Shown one piece after another: positions 49,903-60,300 of a stretch of 64,000 nucleotides of DNA. This DNA comes from Sphingorhabdus_B arenilitoris. Its GTDB lineage: Bacteria > Pseudomonadota > Alphaproteobacteria > Sphingomonadales > Sphingomonadaceae. The DNA lies in contig NZ_JBHSDH010000013.1 in NCBI RefSeq assembly GCF_042651485.1, positions 372,001-436,000 on the forward strand. The letters run 5' to 3'. The position numbers and the translations under genes were made by a program. Under the pieces are notes generated by a model that searched no databases, was not told the DNA's origin, and saw only the letters and a list, made by a program, of their open reading frames with translations. Numbering within the stretch: the first letter of the stretch is position 1; each line of letters opens with the position of its first letter.

Positions 49903-50069
49903 GTGGCGATAAAACGTCCGGCCAATCGCCGGGATCGGCGCGAGGCTTAGCGTAAGGGGCGATAGAATTGCAACTATTTGCACAATTGCGACAGCAAACT
50001 TTTCCGGCCACACTGTTCATATTGCTAGACGAACTGTGCTGCGATGATTATATCGGCCGCACAAAGACC

Positions 50070-50354
50070 ATGATGACACGCACTTTCCTGTTCCTTTTGG
50101 CAATTATGTCGGGCCTCACCACGGCTCAGGCGGCAGAGCGCGTGCGTCCGGTCCAAAGCGCATTAGGTAGCGGCGCAGTTGCCGCCGAGGTCCTGGTCGA
50201 TGCCCTAACCGAAGAGAAGCATAAGGCAGCGTCGGTGGCTCTGCATCTGCCGCAATCGCGCATATCAGATCATGATCAGCATACCGCGAAGCTTAACGCG
50301 GCAGCAGTGCCTGCGTCTCCCACCGTCTATATCGGTGATCGTAACCGTCAATAA
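50070..50354 (+). CDS. Small predicted secreted protein, unknown function
   Basis: A 94-residue protein with a signal peptide MMTRTFLFLLAIMSGLTTAQA-AE, so probably periplasmic. The mature part (about 74 residues) is rich in Ala, His and Ser, with no motif I recognise (VRPVQSALGSGAVAAEVLV, HKAASVALHLPQSRI). The frame is open back to 49968, but the signal peptide indicates the Met at 50070. It has no strong ribosome site and could be a minor ORF. It ends 129 bases before secA and is divergent from argJ. Confidence 0.5.
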   Translation: MMTRTFLFLLAIMSGLTTAQAAERVRPVQSALGSGAVAAEVLVDALTEEKHKAASVALHLPQSRISDHDQHTAKLNAAAVPASPTVYIGDRNRQ

Positions 50355-50483
50355 CGCCGCCTTGCTATCCGGCAGCCTGCGCCCCATCTCGCGCCCCTGC
50401 CGGCTTTTCAAACAATAGCTTCATATGCTGCAACGATGCCTTTGACGCTCGTGCGCATCACTCTTAAAATTAAGGAATATCAT

Positions 50484-53225
50484 ATGCTCGGCAAGGTAGC
50501 CAAGTCGCTTTTCGGTTCGTCCAACGACCGTTATGTCAAATCGGTGATGAAAATTGTCACCAAAATCAACGCCTTCGAACCGCAAATGGAAGCGCTGAGC
50601 GATGAGCAGTTGCAGGCACAGACCGGATTGTTCCGCGACCGGCTTTCCTCCGGCGAAACTTTGGACCAAATCCTGCCAGAGGCATTTGCGACCATCCGCG
50701 AAGCGTCGCGCAGGGTTATGGGAATGCGCCACTTCGATGTGCAAATGGTGGGCGGTATCGTTCTCCATCGCGGCGAAATTGCGGAGATGCGCACCGGCGA
50801 AGGTAAAACCCTTGTCGCAACGCTCGCTTGCTATTTGAACGCATTGGAGGGCAAGGGCGTTCACGTCGTGACGGTAAACGACTATCTGGCCCGCCGCGAC
50901 GCCGAATGGATGAGCAAAATTTACGGCTTCATGGGGCTGACCACCGGCGTCATCGTGCCCAATTTGACCGAACATGAGCGGCGCGAGGCCTATGCCTGCG
51001 ACATTACCTATGCGACGAACAACGAGCTCGGCTTCGATTATCTGCGCGACAATATGAAATATGAGCGCGCCAGAATGGTGCAGCGCCCGTTCAACTTTGC
51101 GATTGTCGATGAGGTCGATTCGATCCTGATCGACGAAGCCCGCACGCCGCTTATTATTTCCGGGCCAACCGAAGACAAAACCGACCTGTATCGCAGCGTC
51201 AATGAAATCGTGCTGCAATTGGTGGAAGAAGATTATGAGAAGGACGAAAAAGCCCGCAACGTCATCCTGACCGAGGATGGCACCGAAAAAGCGGAACGGT
51301 TGCTGGAAGCAGCGGGTTTGATCGAAGGTTCCAACCTGTATGATTATGAAAACACACAGGTCGTTCACCATCTGGACCAAGCGTTAAAAGCGCAGGTGAT
51401 GTTTAAGCGGGACACGGACTATATTATCAAAGACGACAAGATCGTTATCATCGACGAGTTTACCGGACGAATGATGGACGGGCGCCGCTGGTCCAACGGT
51501 TTGCATCAAGCAGTAGAAGCGAAAGAGGGCGTCAAGATTGAGCCAGAAAATCAGACTTTGGCGACGATCACCTTTCAAAATTATTTCCGCATGTATCCCA
51601 AAATCGGCGGCATGACCGGTACCGCAGCGACCGAAGCCGGAGAGTTTCACGAAATTTACAAGCTGAATGTCGTTGAAATTCCAACCAATCTGCCGGTGCA
51701 GCGTATCGATGAAGATGATCAGTTTTACAAAAACACGCAGGATAAATTTTTGGCCATTGCCAAGACCATCCGCGAAGCCAACGACCGCGGGCAACCCGTG
51801 CTGGTCGGCACAGTGTCGATTGAAAAATCGGAACTGTTGTCCGAGTTTCTGACCAAAGACGGCGTGGAACACAGCATTTTGAACGCACGCATGCACGAAA
51901 AAGAAGCGCATATCGTGGCGCAGGCCGGGCGCTTGGGCGCGGTTACCATTGCCACCAACATGGCGGGACGCGGCACCGATATTCAGCTGGGCGGTAATCT
52001 GGAATTTCGGATTGAGGAAGAGTTATCCGGTCTTGAAGAAGGTCCGGAACGCGATGCCGCCGTCGCCAAGCTGAAAGAAGAGGTCGCAGCAGAGCGCGCA
52101 AAGGTGCTCGAGGCGGGCGGCTTGTTTGTTCTTGCCACAGAGCGGCATGAAAGCCGCCGTATCGATAATCAGCTGCGCGGCCGTTCCGGGCGTCAGGGCG
52201 ATCCGGGCCTATCGCGTTTTTATCTGTGCCTAGAAGATGACCTGCTGCGTATTTTTGGTTCGGAATCGCTTTTTGCCAAGATGATGAATAGCTCATTGGA
52301 AGATGGCGAGGCGATTGGCGGCAAAATGCTGTCCAAGGCCATCGAAACCGCACAGCGCAAGGTGGAGGCGCGCAACTATGACGTGCGCAAACAGCTGGTC
52401 GAATATGATGACGTGATGAATGATCAGCGCAAAGTCATTTACGGGCAGCGCGACGAGATTATGGACGCAGACGCGGTTGATGATGTGATTGAGGATATGC
52501 GCAACGACACGGTCAATGCCATCGTAGCCGACCATTGCCCCGCAGGCACCTATCCCGAACAATGGGATATTGATGGTTTGAAAACTAAAGTGCGGGAAAT
52601 TCTGACACTCGACCCTGATATTGACAGCTGGCTTCAGGAAGAGGCGATCGAACCTGAAATTATCGAGGAACGGCTCGCCGAACAGACCGAGGCATTGTTC
52701 AAGCAAAAAAGTGCGGAGCTTGATCCAGAGATATGGAATTCGGTTGAAAAAAGCATTTTGCTACAAATGCTTGACCATCACTGGAAAGAGCATTTATCAA
52801 CTTTGGATGCCTTGCGTCAGGTGATCTACCTGCGTGCCTATGCGCAAAAAACTCCGATCAATGAATATAAGCAGGAATCATTTGGCCTGTTTGAACGGAT
52901 GCTCGCTGCGATCCGGGAAGATGTGACCAAAACCATTGCCACTAATGAATTCCGCGCAGAGGAAAATTTAGAGGCTCCCGAATTACCTGAACTTCCTGAT
53001 TTCCTGACCACCCATATTGATCCCTTTACCGGAGAAGATGACAGTGACGACATTGATGCGGGCGATCTGGGATTGATCACCACCACCCTGCCGCCACGGC
53101 AGACCGGCGCGCCAAGCCCGCATAGCGACGATCCCTATGCAAATAATCCGGATTTGAAGCGCAATGATCCTTGCCCCTGTGGTTCAGGGCGTAAATATAA
53201 ACATTGCCATGGGTCTTACGCATAA
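50484..53225 (+). CDS. secA: Preprotein translocase ATPase SecA
   Basis: The motor that drives unfolded proteins through SecYEG. From the Met at 50484 (site TAAGGA, 913 residues) the sequence has the Walker A MRTGEGKTLVATLACYL, DEAD-like VDEVDSILIDEARTPLIISG, NMAGRGTDIQLGGN, ERHESRRIDNQLRGRSGRQGDPG, and the C-terminal SEC-C zinc motif NDPCPCGSGRKYKHCHG that binds SecB and phospholipid. Sixteen upstream residues in the frame have no support. The three main Sec/SRP membrane-targeting genes (ffh, ftsY, secA) all lie in this window. Confidence 0.98.
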   Translation: MLGKVAKSLFGSSNDRYVKSVMKIVTKINAFEPQMEALSDEQLQAQTGLFRDRLSSGETLDQILPEAFATIREASRRVMGMRHFDVQMVGGIVLHRGEIAEMRTGEGKTLVATLACYLNALEGKGVHVVTVNDYLARRDAEWMSKIYGFMGLTTGVIVPNLTEHERREAYACDITYATNNELGFDYLRDNMKYERARMVQRPFNFAIVDEVDSILIDEARTPLIISGPTEDKTDLYRSVNEIVLQLVEEDYEKDEKARNVILTEDGTEKAERLLEAAGLIEGSNLYDYENTQVVHHLDQALKAQVMFKRDTDYIIKDDKIVIIDEFTGRMMDGRRWSNGLHQAVEAKEGVKIEPENQTLATITFQNYFRMYPKIGGMTGTAATEAGEFHEIYKLNVVEIPTNLPVQRIDEDDQFYKNTQDKFLAIAKTIREANDRGQPVLVGTVSIEKSELLSEFLTKDGVEHSILNARMHEKEAHIVAQAGRLGAVTIATNMAGRGTDIQLGGNLEFRIEEELSGLEEGPERDAAVAKLKEEVAAERAKVLEAGGLFVLATERHESRRIDNQLRGRSGRQGDPGLSRFYLCLEDDLLRIFGSESLFAKMMNSSLEDGEAIGGKMLSKAIETAQRKVEARNYDVRKQLVEYDDVMNDQRKVIYGQRDEIMDADAVDDVIEDMRNDTVNAIVADHCPAGTYPEQWDIDGLKTKVREILTLDPDIDSWLQEEAIEPEIIEERLAEQTEALFKQKSAELDPEIWNSVEKSILLQMLDHHWKEHLSTLDALRQVIYLRAYAQKTPINEYKQESFGLFERMLAAIREDVTKTIATNEFRAEENLEAPELPELPDFLTTHIDPFTGEDDSDDIDAGDLGLITTTLPPRQTGAPSPHSDDPYANNPDLKRNDPCPCGSGRKYKHCHGSYA

Positions 53226-53265
53226 TCTGCTTTGAAATTGCAGGGTCAGTAGGGGTGGAGATGCA

Positions 53266-54012
53266 ATGCCGATATTGATCCTGCTGTTTGCGCTGGTTGC
53301 CCTTATTTACGCGTCGGTGGGCTTTGGGGGCGGGTCCACTTATACCGCCTTGCTGGCACTGTCCGATGTGGATTACCGGCTGATCCCGATTGTGTCGTTG
53401 CTGTGCAATCTGGTGGTCGTGACTGGCGGTATTGTCCGTTATACGCGGGCAGGGCAGCTTGACTTGCGTGCTTGCTTGCCGCTTGTCATCTTATCGGCTC
53501 CCATGTCCTTTCTGGGCGGAATGGTGACTTTGTCGCAGGCTGCTTTTTTTGGAATATTGGGCGGGGCTTTATTCTTATCGTCCGCCGCACTTTTCCTGCC
53601 TATTGATCGATTGCCCCGATTTAAGTTGAAGACAGTACCCTTGATAGGTTTGTCAGCATTGATCGGCTTGCTGGCCGGGCTATCGGGGATAGGCGGCGGG
53701 ATATTCTTTGCGCCCATTTTGCATTTGATTCGCTGGGCCGATGCCCGCCGAATCGCTGCCTTTTCCTCGCTCTATATCTTAATCAATTCCGCCGCTGGTT
53801 TGGCGGGGCAGTTTTGGAAGCAAGCGGGAACCCCAATTTGGACCGAGGCGCTATCCTATTGGCCTCTGTTGCTTGCCGTGCTGATTGGCGGGCAAATTGG
53901 CGGAATGATTGGGCTAAAGCTTTTGTCGCCGCGTTATTTGCGTTGGATTACCGGAATTTTGGTCGGATATGTGGCGCTGCGCCTCATATGGCGTGCCGTA
54001 AATCCGAACTAA
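53266..54012 (+). CDS. TSUP-family membrane permease (TauE/SafE)
   Basis: A polytopic inner-membrane protein of 248 residues. The N-terminus PILILLFALVALIYASVGFGGGSTYTALLAL has the conserved Gly-rich motif of the sulfite exporter TauE/SafE (TSUP) family, and the second half repeats it (LIGLLAGLSGIGGGIFFAPILHLI), as expected for the internally duplicated fold. About seven or eight membrane segments are present. Substrates of the family are sulfur-containing anions or small organic acids; nothing here tells which. Confidence 0.85.
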   Translation: MPILILLFALVALIYASVGFGGGSTYTALLALSDVDYRLIPIVSLLCNLVVVTGGIVRYTRAGQLDLRACLPLVILSAPMSFLGGMVTLSQAAFFGILGGALFLSSAALFLPIDRLPRFKLKTVPLIGLSALIGLLAGLSGIGGGIFFAPILHLIRWADARRIAAFSSLYILINSAAGLAGQFWKQAGTPIWTEALSYWPLLLAVLIGGQIGGMIGLKLLSPRYLRWITGILVGYVALRLIWRAVNPN

Positions 54013-54021
54013 TAGAAAAAA

Positions 54022-54096
54022 TGGCTCCCCGGGACGGATTCGAACCGCCGACCAATTGATTAACAGTCAACTGCTCTACCACTGAGCTACCAGGGA
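54022..54096 (-). tRNA. tRNA-Asn (anticodon GTT)
   Basis: On the minus strand the 75-nt sequence starts TCCCTGGTAGCTCAG and ends GGGGAGCCA with an encoded CCA. The acceptor stem TCCCTGG pairs with CCGGGGA (one G-U), the D arm is AGCTCAGTGGTAGAGC, the anticodon loop CTGTTAA is held by TTGA/TCAA, and the T arm contains GGTTCGAATCC. Anticodon GTT decodes Asn. A T-run follows the CCA and may end the transcript. Confidence 0.97.
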
Positions 54097-54123
54097 GCAG
54101 TCCGGCTCTCACCGGACAGCGGG

Positions 54124-54153
54124 CCTATAGCAGCGACTTTCAGGAGATTGCAA
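54124..54153 (-). promoter_or_regulatory. Promoter of tRNA-Asn
   Basis: On the minus strand TTGCAA (54153-54148), an 18-base spacer and TATAGG (54129-54124) lie about 30 bases before the tRNA. A short inverted repeat GTCCGG...CCGGAC is in the leader. Confidence 0.45.
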
Positions 54154-54157
54154 GCAC

Positions 54158-54934
54158 TCAAACAACAAATTGTTCCATTGCGATCCGATCATCGAGCGCA
54201 TGGTCCGGATCAAACAGCAATGTCATCGCTTTATTCCGGTCTAGAGCGACCTCAACCCACGCAACTTCGCGGATTTCCCGCTGATCGGCAACCGCGCTAA
54301 CGGGACGCTTATTCGATTCCAAAATCTCCAGCCGGATCACGTAGCGGTCTGGCAAAATCGCACCTTTCCACCGGCGCGGCCGAAATGGGCTGATCGGAGT
54401 GAGCGCAAGCAGCGAAGAATCAAGCGGCAATATCGGGCCGTTAGCCGACAGATTATAGGCCGTGGAGCCCGCTGGTGTTGCGACCAATATGCCGTCGCAT
54501 ACCAATTCCGGGATAACCAACCTTTTGTTGACCGTGATGCCGATTTTGGCCGCTTGCCGCGTTTCGCGTAGCAACGACACTTCGTTTATCGCGGGCAGGG
54601 TGAATTGCTGTCCATCGACGGTCGCCACCGTCATCGACAATGGTTTTACCGTAAAGCTTTTGGCGCGCGCCAGGCTGCTGCCCAAATCAGTGGGATGCCA
54701 ACCATTCATCAAAAAACCAACCGTGCCGCGGTTCATCCCATAAACAGGTATGTCGCGGCGGCTTTCCAGCAAGCTGTGCAATACTTGCAGCATATATCCA
54801 TCACCGCCCAGCACAATCGCCGCACTTGCCTGATCCAAATCGACAAATTCAAATTGTTCACGCAGCAACGCCTCTGCTTCGCGGGCATTTTCGGTATGTG
54901 ACGCCAATAGCGCCAATTTCGAAACGTCAATCAT
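54158..54934 (-). CDS. nadK: NAD kinase
   Basis: Phosphorylates NAD to NADP in the cytosol. The 258-residue protein has IVLGGDGYMLQVLHSLL (GGDG motif), VYGMNRGTVGFLMNGW (the NxGxxGFL motif), and the substrate-binding DGILVATPAGSTAYNLSANGPILPL. The length suits bacterial NadK. Its ATG overlaps the moaA stop, so translation is coupled. The pairing is positional only; no shared function is evident. Confidence 0.93.
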   Translation of the reverse strand: MIDVSKLALLASHTENAREAEALLREQFEFVDLDQASAAIVLGGDGYMLQVLHSLLESRRDIPVYGMNRGTVGFLMNGWHPTDLGSSLARAKSFTVKPLSMTVATVDGQQFTLPAINEVSLLRETRQAAKIGITVNKRLVIPELVCDGILVATPAGSTAYNLSANGPILPLDSSLLALTPISPFRPRRWKGAILPDRYVIRLEILESNKRPVSAVADQREIREVAWVEVALDRNKAMTLLFDPDHALDDRIAMEQFVV

Positions 54935-55926
54935 CCACCGGTCGCATTCATCGTGCGAGAAAGGCGAGAATTGGGGTTTGCCATTTGTTTTTCAAATTCA
55001 TGCCTTTCCGGCTTTAACCTAAGCGCTTTTTGGAGCAGCCGATCGACAGCTTCAACGCCTTGTTCGCGCAACGCCGTCTTGAAATCAACATTCATTTCGG
55101 ACCCCAGGCACATATATATTTTGCCATCGGTCGTCAGGCGGAGCCGGTTACAATCGTCGCAGAAATTCTCACTCAGCGGAGTGATCATCCCGATCTTAAG
55201 ACCCAACGCATCGGCAAGCCAATATCGCGACGGCCCGGCGGTGCGGTGCGGAATCGGCGTGAGCGCGCTGATTTGGCGCAAAGGTTCGATAAATACATCC
55301 GCCGGCATATAGGTATTTTCCCGCCCGCCGACTTCGCTGCCGAGCGGCATTGTTTCAATGATAGCTAGGTCATGGCCCGCATCGGCGCACATATGGGCGA
55401 TGGGCAACAGGTCATCCTCGTTAACACCTTTCATCGCCACCATATTGATTTTGATATGTATGTTATGCTTTTTCGCAGCGGCGATGCCTTCCATCACCTG
55501 ATCCAATTTTCCGCCCCGGGTGATGTCCGCGAATTTTTGAGGATCGAGACTATCAAGGCTGACATTAATCCGGCGGACGCCTGCATCGGACAATATGGGG
55601 GAAAATTTCGACAATAAGCTGCCGTTGGTGGTGAGGGTTAGCTCGTCCAAGCGGCCGCTATGCACATGTTTCCCAAGAGCGGCCAGCAATATCTGCATAT
55701 CCCGGCGCACCAGCGGCTCACCCCCGGTCAGCCGGATTTTGCGGATCCCGTGCGAAATAAACCGTTCTGCAAGAAGTGCGATTTCGGTATAGTCGAGCAG
55801 CTCACCATGGGGTAAAAAGCTTTGATTTTCGGGCATGCAATAATGGCACCGAAAATTGCACCGGTCGGTAACCGAAATGCGCAGATAATCAATTTTCCGT
55901 CCAAAACCGTCAATCATATTTCCCAT
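54931..55926 (-). CDS. moaA: GTP 3',8-cyclase MoaA (molybdopterin synthesis)
   Basis: A radical-SAM enzyme converting GTP to 3',8-cyclo-GTP, the first step of molybdenum-cofactor synthesis. The first cluster motif is DRCNFRCHYCMPE (CxxxCxxC). The second cluster is in CDDCNRLRLTTDGKIYMCL. GGEPLVRRDMQ and VSLDSLDPQKFADITR are family motifs. The C-terminal GG tail, needed for activity in MoaA, is present (last residues NATGG). The length of about 331 is right; the Met at 55917 is an alternative start. No other moa genes are in this window. Confidence 0.95.
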   Translation of the reverse strand: MGNMIDGFGRKIDYLRISVTDRCNFRCHYCMPENQSFLPHGELLDYTEIALLAERFISHGIRKIRLTGGEPLVRRDMQILLAALGKHVHSGRLDELTLTTNGSLLSKFSPILSDAGVRRINVSLDSLDPQKFADITRGGKLDQVMEGIAAAKKHNIHIKINMVAMKGVNEDDLLPIAHMCADAGHDLAIIETMPLGSEVGGRENTYMPADVFIEPLRQISALTPIPHRTAGPSRYWLADALGLKIGMITPLSENFCDDCNRLRLTTDGKIYMCLGSEMNVDFKTALREQGVEAVDRLLQKALRLKPERHEFEKQMANPNSRLSRTMNATGG

Positions 55927-56009
55927 GTAAGGCGGATTCTCACTATGGCAAAGGCTAATTGCCCGTCAAAAATGGTAAGGGTGTTGAAATGTTTTTCGCT
56001 TAACAGGTC

Positions 56010-57314
56010 ATGATGTCGTCAGCCTCGCCTTTTCACATAAAGTCCAATGCGGGTTCATTGGTCCCGATGTTGCGGCATAGAGCGGCAATAGAGCGGCTGG
56101 CGCAATTCACCGCAGGGCATCCTCAAGAGTTGCTGGCTTTCATCATCGGTATCCGCGACCTCAAGCAAATTAATGACCGTTTTGGCCGGTCGGGCGGCGA
56201 TGGCGTGATCCGGAAAGTCGGCGCAAGGCTGCGTAAATTTGCCAGCGCTTATATCGAAGATACACTCTTTACCGCCCGTTTGCCGGGGCGCGAATTTTTG
56301 ATCGTTGCGGCGGGCGGTGCGGACCGCATGGAAATTCATGCCGAGGCGTTAATTGATATATTATCGTCCGATTTTGGCAAGCCCGGTGCGCCGGTTCATA
56401 TCAGCACGCGGATTGGCATCGCGGTATCAGGAGTGGATGAAAGCGGAGAGGCTTTGCTCCAACGGGCGCAGTCGGCGCTTGCCAAGGCATATAGCCGGAA
56501 AGGCCGCCGATATGTCATCGCCGAATATCATCATCAGGACAATTCAAAACTGGCGGCTGCTCTCGATGCTGACCTGCGTTCGGCCATCGAAAAGCGGCAG
56601 ATAACCATCATGCTGCAGCCGCAATTCGCGGTCGCCAATGGGGCATTGGTGGGGGCAGAGGCGCTGGCGCGGTGGCATCATCCCAAATGGGGTGAAATCA
56701 GCGCCGACACACTGTTCAGCGCCGCCGATCGGTGCGATTTACGAGAAGAATTATCGCATGTGATTCAGCAAGAGGCAATCGCCATCGCGGCAAATTGGCC
56801 CGCTGCTCTGGATGCGCTTCGCTTGTCGGTAAATTTGGGGGCGGAGGAGCTGACCGAAGGCTATGCCGCACGGTTAATGGGATTGCTGGACCGAACCGGT
56901 TTCGCGCCACAGCGATTAACGGTGGAGTTGACCGAAGAGAGCCTTGTTCGCGATGCCGACCGGGCTGGTGCAGAATTGGAGCGGCTACGCGGGCAGGGTA
57001 TCAAAATCGCGCTGGATGATTTTGGCACGGGTTATTCCAGCCTTGCTTATTTGAAAGATCTACCGCTCGACTATCTGAAAATCGATAAAGGCATGACGCC
57101 CGATATCGCCGGTATCAGCAAAGACCGGATCATCCTGCGCGCGATTATTGCAATGGGTAAGGCATTAGGGTTGATGATAATCGCAGAGGGCGTTGAAAAA
57201 GCGGAAGAGTTGGAAATGCTTCAGGCCGAGCTATGCGATTATTTCCAAGGCTATTTGCGGTCAGCGCCCCTATCGGCCGATGACTTTGAGCGTTTCGCGC
57301 TGCGCAGCGATTAA
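56010..57314 (+). CDS. EAL phosphodiesterase with degenerate GGDEF domain
   Basis: A cytosolic c-di-GMP enzyme of 434 residues with no membrane segment. Residues 30-165 resemble GGDEF, but the active-site motif reads RLPGREFLIV (PGREF for GGDEF), so synthesis is unlikely. The EAL domain from about 195 is intact: GAEALARWHHPKWG, LSVNLGAEELTEG, VELTEESLV, ALDDFGTGYSSLAYLKDLPLDYLKIDK, AEGVEKAEE. It is therefore predicted to hydrolyse c-di-GMP, perhaps regulated by GTP bound in the degenerate domain. It is convergent with mfd. Confidence 0.9.
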   Translation: MMSSASPFHIKSNAGSLVPMLRHRAAIERLAQFTAGHPQELLAFIIGIRDLKQINDRFGRSGGDGVIRKVGARLRKFASAYIEDTLFTARLPGREFLIVAAGGADRMEIHAEALIDILSSDFGKPGAPVHISTRIGIAVSGVDESGEALLQRAQSALAKAYSRKGRRYVIAEYHHQDNSKLAAALDADLRSAIEKRQITIMLQPQFAVANGALVGAEALARWHHPKWGEISADTLFSAADRCDLREELSHVIQQEAIAIAANWPAALDALRLSVNLGAEELTEGYAARLMGLLDRTGFAPQRLTVELTEESLVRDADRAGAELERLRGQGIKIALDDFGTGYSSLAYLKDLPLDYLKIDKGMTPDIAGISKDRIILRAIIAMGKALGLMIIAEGVEKAEELEMLQAELCDYFQGYLRSAPLSADDFERFALRSD

Positions 57315-57329
57315 GCAGGGCATAGGGTC

Positions 57330-60300
57330 CTATTTCGCCGCTACCTTCCGCGCCAAATTCGCCAGCCCCTTTGACAATTGCAAACATCCGTTCAGGCGGC
57401 TTTCCGGGTCATGCCAGACGCGCTGTATCACCAGCTTGCTGTCCGACCGGAGCTTGGCAACCTCGCCCAGCTTCGCTGCATAAGCCAGCAAGCCAGGGAT
57501 ATTGGGCGGATTATCGTCATGGAAACTCACCAACGTGCCGCGCGGACCGACCTCCATTTTGGCAACGCCGGCGGTTAACGCATTTTGCTTAATTTCAATC
57601 AGGCGCAGCAGGTTTTTGGCAGGCGCTGGAATCGGCCCAAAGCGATCAGCCATCTCGGCGGCAAAACCTTCCATCTCTTGCGCATCTTCGACGTCGTTTA
57701 ATCGGCGGTATAGCGCCATGCGGACGGATAGGTCGGGGACATAGTCCTCGGGTATTAAGATTGGCGCATCGATGGTAATTTGCGGGCTGAAACTGTCGCG
57801 CGGCTTAGCGATGCCCTGTGCGTCGGCCTTAGCCGCGATAATCGCGTCCTCCAGCATGGATTGATAGAGTTCAAACCCGACTTCTTTGATATGCCCGGAT
57901 TGTTCGTCGCCAACCAGATTTCCCGCGCCGCGAATATCAAGGTCATGGCTGGCCAATTGAAAACCTGCACCCAGCGTGTCGAGATCTCCGAGCACCTTCA
58001 GCCTTTTTTCAGCCGTTTCGGTCAGCGCTTGATTGGGCGGCGTAGTTAAATAGGCGTAGGCCCGGGTTTTCGAACGGCCCACACGGCCGCGCAGCTGATA
58101 CAGCTGTGCCATGCCGAATCGCTGCGCATGATGGATGATAAGTGTGTTGGCGCTCGGAATATCGAGGCCGCTTTCCACGATGGTCGTGGATAGCAACACA
58201 TCATATTTTTTGTCGTAAAAGGCGCTCATCCGCTCTTCCACGACACTGGCGGACATTTGGCCATGTGCAGTGATGGATTTGATCTCGGGCACCACTTCAC
58301 GCAGATAATCTTCGATTTCGGCTAGGTCTGAAATGCGTGGGACGACAAAAAAGCTCTGCCCACCGCGATAATGTTCGCGCAGTAAAGCCTCGCGAAGCAC
58401 CACTGGATCCCACGGCATGACATAGGTGCGCACGGCCAAGCGGTCGACGGGCGGCGTTTGAATCACCGACAATTCGCGCAGACCCGACATCGCCATTTGC
58501 AAGGTGCGCGGGATAGGAGTGGCGGTCAGGGTCAACATATGGACGTCGGTTTTAAGCGCTTTTAATCGCTCCTTATGCGTAACGCCGAAACGCTGCTCTT
58601 CATCAACGATAACAAGACCTAAACGCTTAAAGCTAAGAGCCTTTGACAGCACGGCATGGGTTCCCACGACAATGTCAACCGTGCCATCGGCCAAAGCGTC
58701 GCGGGTCGCCGCCGCTTCAGCAGACGGAACCAAGCGCGACAAGCGCCCCACCTTTAACGGCAGATCGCGGAAACGGTCGGCAAAATTGCTGTAATGTTGC
58801 CGAGCGAGCAGGGTCGTCGGCGCGATTATCGCCACCTGATGCCCCGCCATCGCGGCGGCAAAGGCAGCGCGCATGGCAACCTCGGTTTTACCAAAACCAA
58901 CATCGCCGCACACGAGCCGGTCCATCGGACGCCCTGACGCCATGTCGTCAAGCACTTCGGCGATAACCCTTTGTTGGTCATCGGTTTCTTCATAAGGGAA
59001 GCGGTCAACGAAGCTGGCATAGGACGGCGGGTCGATCTCCACCCGCACCCCTGACCGCAGCGCCCGTTCAGCCGCAGTGGCGAGCAATTCATGCGCGATG
59101 GCGCGGATACGCTCTTTCAGTTTGGACTTGCGCCTTTGCCAAGCCTCTCCGCCCAGTCTGTCGAGGGCAGCCACTTCGCTGCCTGAGCCATAGCGGGATA
59201 AAACATCGATATTTTCGACCGGAACAAACAGCTTGTCTCCGCCCGCATAGCTTAGCGCGACGCAGTCATGCGGGCTTTTGCCGACGGTGATTGAGACAAG
59301 GCCCTCATAGCGGCCAATGCCATGTTCCATATGCACAACTAGGTCACCTAGCGTGAGAGCTGATAGTTCGGCCAAAAAGGCATCGGCGCTTTTTTTGCGC
59401 TTATGCCGCCTGACAAGCCGGTCGCCGAGCATATCCTGTTCGCTGATGATGGTAATATCGGCGCTCGAAAAACCATGATCGATGGGGAGCACGACCATCG
59501 CTGCTCGGCCCTTCGTCGCCAATCCCAATGCAGATTGCCAGCCATCTGCCTCCACCAATGGCGGCGCACCATGGTCGGACAGCAATCCCTGCAAACGGCT
59601 CCTTGCGCCGGCGGAATAGCTGGCGACAATGGTTTTCTTGCCTTGCAAAGCCATCTGTTTGAGATGCGCGGATACCGCTTCGTAAATGTTGGCTTTTTGC
59701 GCGCGCTCCGGTGCAAAATCCCGCGCCGCTTGAATGGAAAAGTCGATGACCCGCGCGCTTTGCGGCTGCGCAAATGGTGTCAGCATATGGGCCGCCGCAT
59801 TTTGGAAAGCTGCCTCCAGCTCCTGTGCCGTTTGATAAAGACGATCGGGCGGTAAGGGCCGGTAGCTGCCGGGTTCAGCAGATGCAGCACGTACGCGGTT
59901 ATCATGATAATCGGCAATAGCGTCAAAACGGGTTTGGGCGGCGGGGACAGCGGCGCCGTCGCGGATGACCAAGGCTTCTTCGCCAATATGGTCGAATAAC
60001 GTCACCATCCGCTCTTCAAATAGCGGGAGCCAATGGTCCATTCCCGATAGGCGGCGTCCGTCAGATACGGCTTGGTAAAGCGGATCGCCCGTGGCGGTTG
60101 CGCCAAAATATTCGCGGTAATGGGTGCGAAACCGCTTAATCGAATCGGCGTCCATTAACGCTTCGACCGCTGGCAAAATATCGAACCGGTCAACGGGACC
60201 AATGCTGCGCTGCGTCTGGGCATCGAAGCTCCGCATTGTCTCGATCTCGTCGCCGAAAAAATCGAGCCGCAGGCCTGTCTCACTGCCCGCAGGGAAGATG

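Noticed and set aside
50421..51380. 319-residue minus-strand ORF opposite secA
   Set aside because: It lies antisense to a clear secA. The sequence is an artefact of codon composition with no recognisable domain. The same applies to 51384-51911 and 52293-52706.
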